Positions 58,757 to 64,000 of a DNA stretch of 64,000 nucleotides are shown piece after piece; position 1 is the first letter of the stretch, and every line of letters starts with the position of its first letter. The stretch spans positions 5,976,710 through 6,040,709 of the forward strand of contig NC_018398.1 in assembly GCF_000208865.1 (NCBI RefSeq), written 5' to 3'. The notes beneath the pieces are model-generated. The model worked only from the letters and a program-made list of their open reading frames with translations. It did no database searches and had not been told where the DNA came from. Position numbers and translations under genes: made by a program. This DNA is from Neospora caninum Liverpool. Lineage: Eukaryota > Apicomplexa > Conoidasida > Eucoccidiorida > Sarcocystidae.

Positions 58757-60441
58757 GACGACCAGAAGAACGAAACAAAGAATAGGAGAGAGAATACGGG
58801 AGAGAATAAGAGAGAGAATAAAAGAGAAAGAATAAGGGAGGGATAAGGAGAGAGAGAGAATAAGAGAGAGAATAACAGAGGGAGAAGAGGGAGAAAAATA
58901 AGAGAGAAGAGAGAGAAGAAGAGAGAGAAGAAGAGAACATGCAGAGTTGAATAGGAATTTGATGCTTGAGTGTTTGAAGTACAGCGGCCGCCACACGTCG
59001 TTTAAAGGCGCCTTCCGCTCTATTCGACCATTTTATGCGTTCACATTGGAATAACTCAAATTGAATAAACCCAGACTCTTGAGCACCTCCTACCGGTTTC
59101 CTCGCCGGCAGACGCACAAGCCGTCCAAACACCAGACACACGGAAGTGCATAAAATGATGCGAGAGCGAAAATGAACACTCCGCTTTGAACTGCTCCTTG
59201 GAAGTGCATTTCCTTTCGAGAAAAGACGGAGACGCTAAGAGGGGAGTGTGTTTATGAAGCAAACATACAGAGGCCGAAAAAAACAGATTGACCAGCTTTT
59301 TCCCCGTCCCCCGGAGCGTGTGCGTCGCGTTCCCGCGCGGCAGTTTTGCGGATCGAAAAGACATTGAACATATCGGCTAGAAATGAGGATTAGACGTTCT
59401 GTCGTCTAGAAAAAACTATCATTTAACGGTGGGGTTTCTCCTTCCTTGTGTCTGATGAGGCGAAAAGAGTGAGAGCGAAAATCGCGCGTCGAGCCTCCTC
59501 CTTGGTTGTCGATTGTTACAGCCGTGCTCAACGTCTCTCTCTTCCTCGACATGCATCTTTGAAATATTTGAGGGTTTTCCTCGGAACCTGGAACCATTGC
59601 CCACCTTCTTTCCTAAGATAATCGAGGTGAATCGGCGACAAAAAGTCGGTTTCATTCTTCTCTTTCTTCCGCACAAAAACGGCGGTCGCGGGGGAGGCTG
59701 GCCCTCAGATCTGCAAGGGATAACAGAGACAGCGATTGAAAGAAAGGGATTCTGGATAAATGTGTCGATAAATATATATATATATATATTCATAGGCAGA
59801 GAGAGAGATGACCTGTAACTGTCTTGTCTTGTTATTTCACCCTCTATCGATACATCAATCTATCGCTGCGTGCGTACAAGTTTGCTACATATAAATTGGC
59901 GCTTGGGAGCTCTGTATCATGTCTTTTGTTCCTGGGTCTCTTCCAGAAAAGGCAAAGAATGGAGATGTTTCTAAGAGGCTCTGGGCGTTGGGCTTTCTCA
60001 ACTTTTCCGGCAGACAGACAGCCACCAAGCTGCGGCTGCTGATTCTCGATCGACTAAGAAATGTTCTTTCCAACGAGAGAGGGTCAGCCCTCTCAAGACA
60101 GAGAGAGTGGAACTGAAAATCCGCCAAAGAAGCGCTGCATGTCATTTTCACAGCCATCGTGAGTTCCGTTTTTGGCTCGTCTTCATCTCTCTCTCCTGGA
60201 CCTTGATTTCCTCCTCTCTCGCCCGGTGCCTACCCAGCTTTCTCGTGACTGCTGTCTGTCGTGTGTGTCCCTTTTGTTTCTTTTCGTTTTCTCTCTTCTT
60301 TCTTGCTCCGAGCCTCGTGTTCTCGTCAGCCCCGGCAGCCCATGTCATTCCTACATTTCCTCGCTGTCCACCCTGCATCAATCCCGCCGCTTGCCTTTTT
60401 CGCCGTTTTCGTTCGTTTTTTGGAGTTCCTTGAAAATCAAA
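58757..60441. other. Intergenic region upstream of the MGQSQS gene
   Basis: A GA-rich run (58780-58945), a short TA run (about 59770-59790) and no convincing coding sequence. The part immediately before 60442 is pyrimidine-rich and likely forms the promoter and 5' leader of the plus-strand gene. Confidence 0.6.
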
Positions 60442-63400
60442 ATGGGACAGAGCCAGTCCCTCGACTTGCCGGATACGGGCATCGACAACGTGCAGATTCG
60501 AAGACGCGAACGCGATGAAATGCGCACAACCCGACGCAAGCGGCCCGAGGTACGCAGAGGAAAAAGGAAGACACGTTGTCCATGCTTTTCTCCATTTCGC
60601 GAGTTGGCCTTGTCAGGATCTCTCAGTCTTCCTCTCTACGTGTCCTGTGCATACGCCTGACGTCCTCACTTCCTGTGTAGACGCCTTCGGTGTAGCTGCA
60701 TGCGCGCGTGTTCTCTGTTTCTCACAAACACGTCACTCGCTTGCCTCGACTCCATCCACAGCCTTTTCGAAGGAGATAGATGCCGGTGTCTCTTCGAGTT
60801 GTGTGACTTGCACCAGAGCCGATCCACGTGCACATTATATATATATATATATATACATACATACATACATACATACATACATACATACATACATACATAC
60901 ATGTATATGAAAGAGGAGGGAGAGAGGCTGAGACACAGGCAAGAATTCGACGGAGAGAGCTCGAGTCTGCAGTATGTTTCGAGGTACTTGAGGGAACGGA
61001 ATCAGCGGACGCACTTCAAACGCGGAGAGAGACAGGGCCTTGCCACCCTTTTTTGTCTCCCGTTCTGCCGCTGCGTCTCCGGTTCGGTCTGTCTCGTCCT
61101 ACACACGCTGTGTCCCTGTGTTTACACTTTTTTCGAGATTCCCCTGTGCCTGCTCTGATTCCTTCAGGCCAAGAGGCGACCCGACGCTGTAAGCGAATCC
61201 CCGAGATCCTCTCACCTTCCTGGTTTCTGTCTATTTCTCCCTCTCCCCTTCTTGGTTTACTCGGCAATCACTTCCGCCTTCTGTTTCGCGTTCTCCCTCC
61301 GTCGTCTTGCGCGTCAGTTGCCGGCGTGCTGCACGCCTCTCTGCAGCTCGGCGTTTTTGTCTCCCCCCTATCTATCTGCGCGTCTCACTGTCTGTCTTCT
61401 GCCTTTGGCATTTTCTATCTCCTGTTAATCTGTGTTACGGTTTCGTCATCTCTCCGTCTCCCTCTTCCTCGCCACATTTCCTGTCGTTTTCGGTCTCCCT
61501 TCTTTGCGTCTCTCTTCCGCTGTCTGTGCTTGGCTCCTTGCGGCATCCTGTCTGCGTTTCCACGTCGTTTGGTCTCGCTGTCGCGGGACTTCGGGATGGT
61601 CCTTGGTCTGCACGCGCGAGGCCTTTCCGCTTTCCTCCGCGCCTTGAGACTTTTTGCTTCTCCGGACACGCGTCAGGTGTTTCGTGTCGCCGTCGCGCGC
61701 GTTCGTCTCTGTTCAGTTCATGAAGCACACAGAGGCGCCGAACCACATTCGACCGATTCGCGAGATCGGACGCGAGAGAGAAAAGGACGAAGGCGGCTTC
61801 GAGGGTACGTTCGAAATCGCCGACCTCGTGAAGAAGAAGAAGCCGATAGAAGACACGGAAGATTACAAGGTCAGTCGCATTTTCCAAGCGGATATCTCTC
61901 TTCGGTGCCGGCCCCGTGTGGGGGCGTTTAGAGAACCAAAAACGGGGCAGTGGTGTCTTGTGCAGACACAACGAGGGGAATTGCTTCACATCCAAAAAAC
62001 GCGTCGTTGATGACTCGGATGGCTCTTCCATTTGTCGTCTTGCAAAAAACATTTGTTCGTTCTTCCGCCTTTTCTCCCGTTTCGCTCCCGCGATTTGCCT
62101 GTGACATGACTCCGCGTGGGTGACCGCCTGTTCGCTTTGCATCAGCCGCTTCAAATCTCCGCTCCCCTCGCTTCTCGGTGTGCACATCTTGGTTTCTCCC
62201 TGCGCCGTCTTTCTGTCGTTCTTGGCGACCTGCTGGCCGCTTCTTTCCTGTCTTCTCGCCTCCCGTCGTTCTCGTTCACCGGCGAATCCTCCAACGTTTT
62301 CTCTCCACTGCCCTTCCCGCCCTGTTCCAGGTAGACGTCCCGCTGAAAGAGCTGCCGGTGTACGAACGGTCCGAATCGGAGACTTCCTCGTCAGACGAAG
62401 ATCGTGGCCAGTATCACTTTGAAGTTTCAACTCTGCAAAAAGACGAGCCTCTCTCTGTCACAGACCCAGAGGCTCATCCCGTGATTGTCGAGGGCGAATG
62501 TGCAGTGGGAAAGGAACTGCGGGTTCGGGACCAGTCTCCGCTCGCCCTCGACTTTCCGGTCTTCCGCGTCGAGTGGTATCTCGGGGCGCACATTGGCGAT
62601 GCGCAGTGCTTCAGCGTTCACCACTCGCGCGAAGGAAGCGCGTCGCTGCCGTTCAGGGTTCCTGAAGAGGCGGTCGGCAAATACATCCTCGCGAAAGCCT
62701 ACCGGAATGTAGAGGATCAAGTAAGGAACGCGTAACTGATCTTTTCCCGCCATTCCTGAAGTCCCCATTCAACGCACATCAAAGAGCAAAATATTTGCGA
62801 GGCTGCGTACGTATATATCGAATCTCGATGGAGATCGACGGGCTCCACTGTAAACCTAAACGTATACATGTAACCACATATATATATATATATATATATA
62901 CGGTGAATGTGTCGAATTCTATCTTATATATGGATGTGTATATACGTTTACAGAGCTGTTTGTGGTTCTTCTGGTATGTTTGTGTATGTACATTTATATA
63001 TTTTCTTACGCGCGCGTGTAGACGGTTGTTCTCTGAGTGTGTCACTCGACACGCGTGGTTGTTTCGATGCCGCGACGCCGTGCGTGGCTCTACGTTTCGT
63101 TTTTTCTCGTCTCCGGCGTTTGTTTAACTCCTTTTTCAGCTGCACGAGACGCAGCTGGCGAGCACGAAGGCTGGAGTCTACGATCCACACATTGGCGGCC
63201 CGCGGCACACCGACTACCTCCCTCCGCGTGGCGTTACGCGGGTCTGCTCGACGGCCGTGTCTGGACCGGCTTTGATTTCCGATGCTTGCGCGTACGTGCT
63301 GTTGAAGTGTCTCGCTCGGGGGGCGTTCACGTGCGCCGTGAAGCTGCGAGACTTCCACAAACACGACAGCTACGGCGAGGCGTTTGTCCCGCTCCAAGGG

Positions 63401-64000
63401 AGTCGCGCGCTGGGGAAGAGTGAAAAGAAGCTGCCGGCGACGCTTTTCGTCGACAACGCGGGACTTTTCCAGCTCAGGTATCGCCCCGCTGACGTGCTGG
63501 AACTGACGGGAGAAGCCGCCAGCGGTCTCGGCATCCTCGGCCTCGACTTGGCCGGATTGCTCGGCTCGCCGTTTGGCGACGGGGAGGGAAGCGACAGGCG
63601 GGGCGCGGGGCGACGCGCGCAGGGCGTGTGGGGCGATGAGGCGGAGTCCGACGGACCGGCGCCGCCGCTGAAGGTCGAGGAACTCGAGAAATTCTCCACG
63701 TATCTCGACAAGGTGTCCGTGCGGCCTTCGGAGAACCCAAACACGATCATTGTGGCTCTAGAGTGGCGCGCGACGGACGGGGCGAAAGCGGGGAAACAAG
63801 ACTTTCTGCGCTTCGACGTGGACCCAGCTGTAGGCAGAGACAATGCTCTCTACGTGATCATCGGCTTTCAGGCTGCGGAGGCTGCCAAGCGCTTCAATCA
63901 AAAAGAATGGGAACGCTTCGCACAACACGGGGACCTACAAGAAGCAAAGACCCTGATTCAAAACTACCTCGAAGGTACGCGTCAACTCCAACAACCGACC
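60442..64000 (+). CDS. Unrecognised protein with N-myristoylation signal, 5' part (runs off window)
   Basis: Exons 60442-60549, 61717-61869, 62331-62720 and 63140-63974 join in phase (all junctions phase 0 until the last, phase 1); a GTACGC donor at 63975 leads out of the window. Fully open sequence of about 495 residues is visible. It starts MGQSQSLDL, so Gly2/Ser6 fit an N-myristoylation site, followed by a basic helical segment (IRRRERDEMRTTRRKR) that could add membrane affinity. Exon 2 is charged, ending in a lysine-rich block. Exon 3 has an acidic Ser patch, then beta-type sequence (PVFRVEWYLGAHIG ... VGKYILAKAYR) reminiscent of Ig-like A9 repeats of AIR9-type microtubule proteins; this is weak inference. 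Exon 4 is globular (CAYVLLKCLARGAF, NTIIVALEWRA). Exon 4 lacks an internal start, so it is easily missed. Function unknown; inner-membrane or cortical location is speculation. Confidence 0.75.
60835..60903. repeat. TA then (CATA)n microsatellite in intron 1 of the MGQSQS gene
   Basis: A TA run passes into about a dozen perfect CATA units between the exons ending 60549 and starting 61717. Confidence 0.95.
62876..62900. repeat. TA microsatellite in intron 3 of the MGQSQS gene
   Basis: Pure TA run between the exons ending 62720 and starting 63140. Confidence 0.9.

Noticed and set aside
60835..60903. Regular short repeats that could suggest a CRISPR-like array
   Set aside because: Perfect 4-bp CATA units without spacers in an intron of a eukaryotic gene; a microsatellite.

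Overview
This window looks like nuclear DNA of a tissue-cyst-forming coccidian (Toxoplasma gondii or a close sarcocystid such as Neospora or Hammondia). The reasons are: intron-rich genes with GTAAG/GTGAG donors and polypyrimidine acceptors; very long exons coding Ser/Pro/Arg/Glu-rich disordered protein; AT dinucleotide and CATA microsatellites in introns and intergenic DNA; a moderately GC-rich background; and an apicomplexan-style TSP1 protein. There are no operons, ribosome binding sites or prokaryotic mobile elements. All gene models below were joined by hand from splice signals and reading-frame phase, so exon ends may be off by a few bases.

Layout. (1) 1183-12022, minus strand: a ~2,820-residue, nine-exon protein. 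It has a disordered N-terminal two thirds, a PP1-docking-like KVEF motif, a short FLEETKI block, coiled coil and a C-terminal alpha/beta region. I read this as a divergent KNL1/Spc7-type kinetochore scaffold. (2) 12023-14363: intergenic, with a strong imperfect hairpin at 13376-13436. (3) 14364-32312, minus strand: about 27 small exons coding an N-terminal WD40-type half and a C-terminal coiled-coil half that reads as CFAP43, an axonemal protein expected to serve the flagellated microgamete. (4) 32313-37130: long intergenic or 5' flank, with only one weak small ORF. (5) 37131 to at least 41366, plus strand: a type II-like membrane protein with a Cys-rich ectodomain and a thrombospondin type 1 repeat; its 3' end is lost near a 100-N assembly gap at 41829-41928. 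(6) 45031-54743, plus strand: a 3,034-residue ubiquitin-specific protease with its catalytic domain at the extreme C terminus. (7) 54744-57631: convergent intergenic DNA with a 59-bp tandem duplication and AT-rich patches. (8) 57632-58756, minus strand: a possible Ser-rich membrane protein, weakly supported and opposed by a plus-strand ORF. (9) 60442 to the window end, plus strand: the 5' part of an unrecognised gene beginning MGQSQS, a likely N-myristoylation signal.

How they fit together. Neighbours are not co-transcribed as a unit, but two of the identified genes concern microtubule-based processes (kinetochore, axoneme), one is a predicted surface or secretory-pathway protein, and one is a deubiquitinase. 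No defence, toxin or viral system is visible. The most novel material is the probable KNL1-like gene, the hairpin at 13.4 kb, the TSP1 protein with an internal signal anchor, and the unrecognised myristoylated protein at the right edge.
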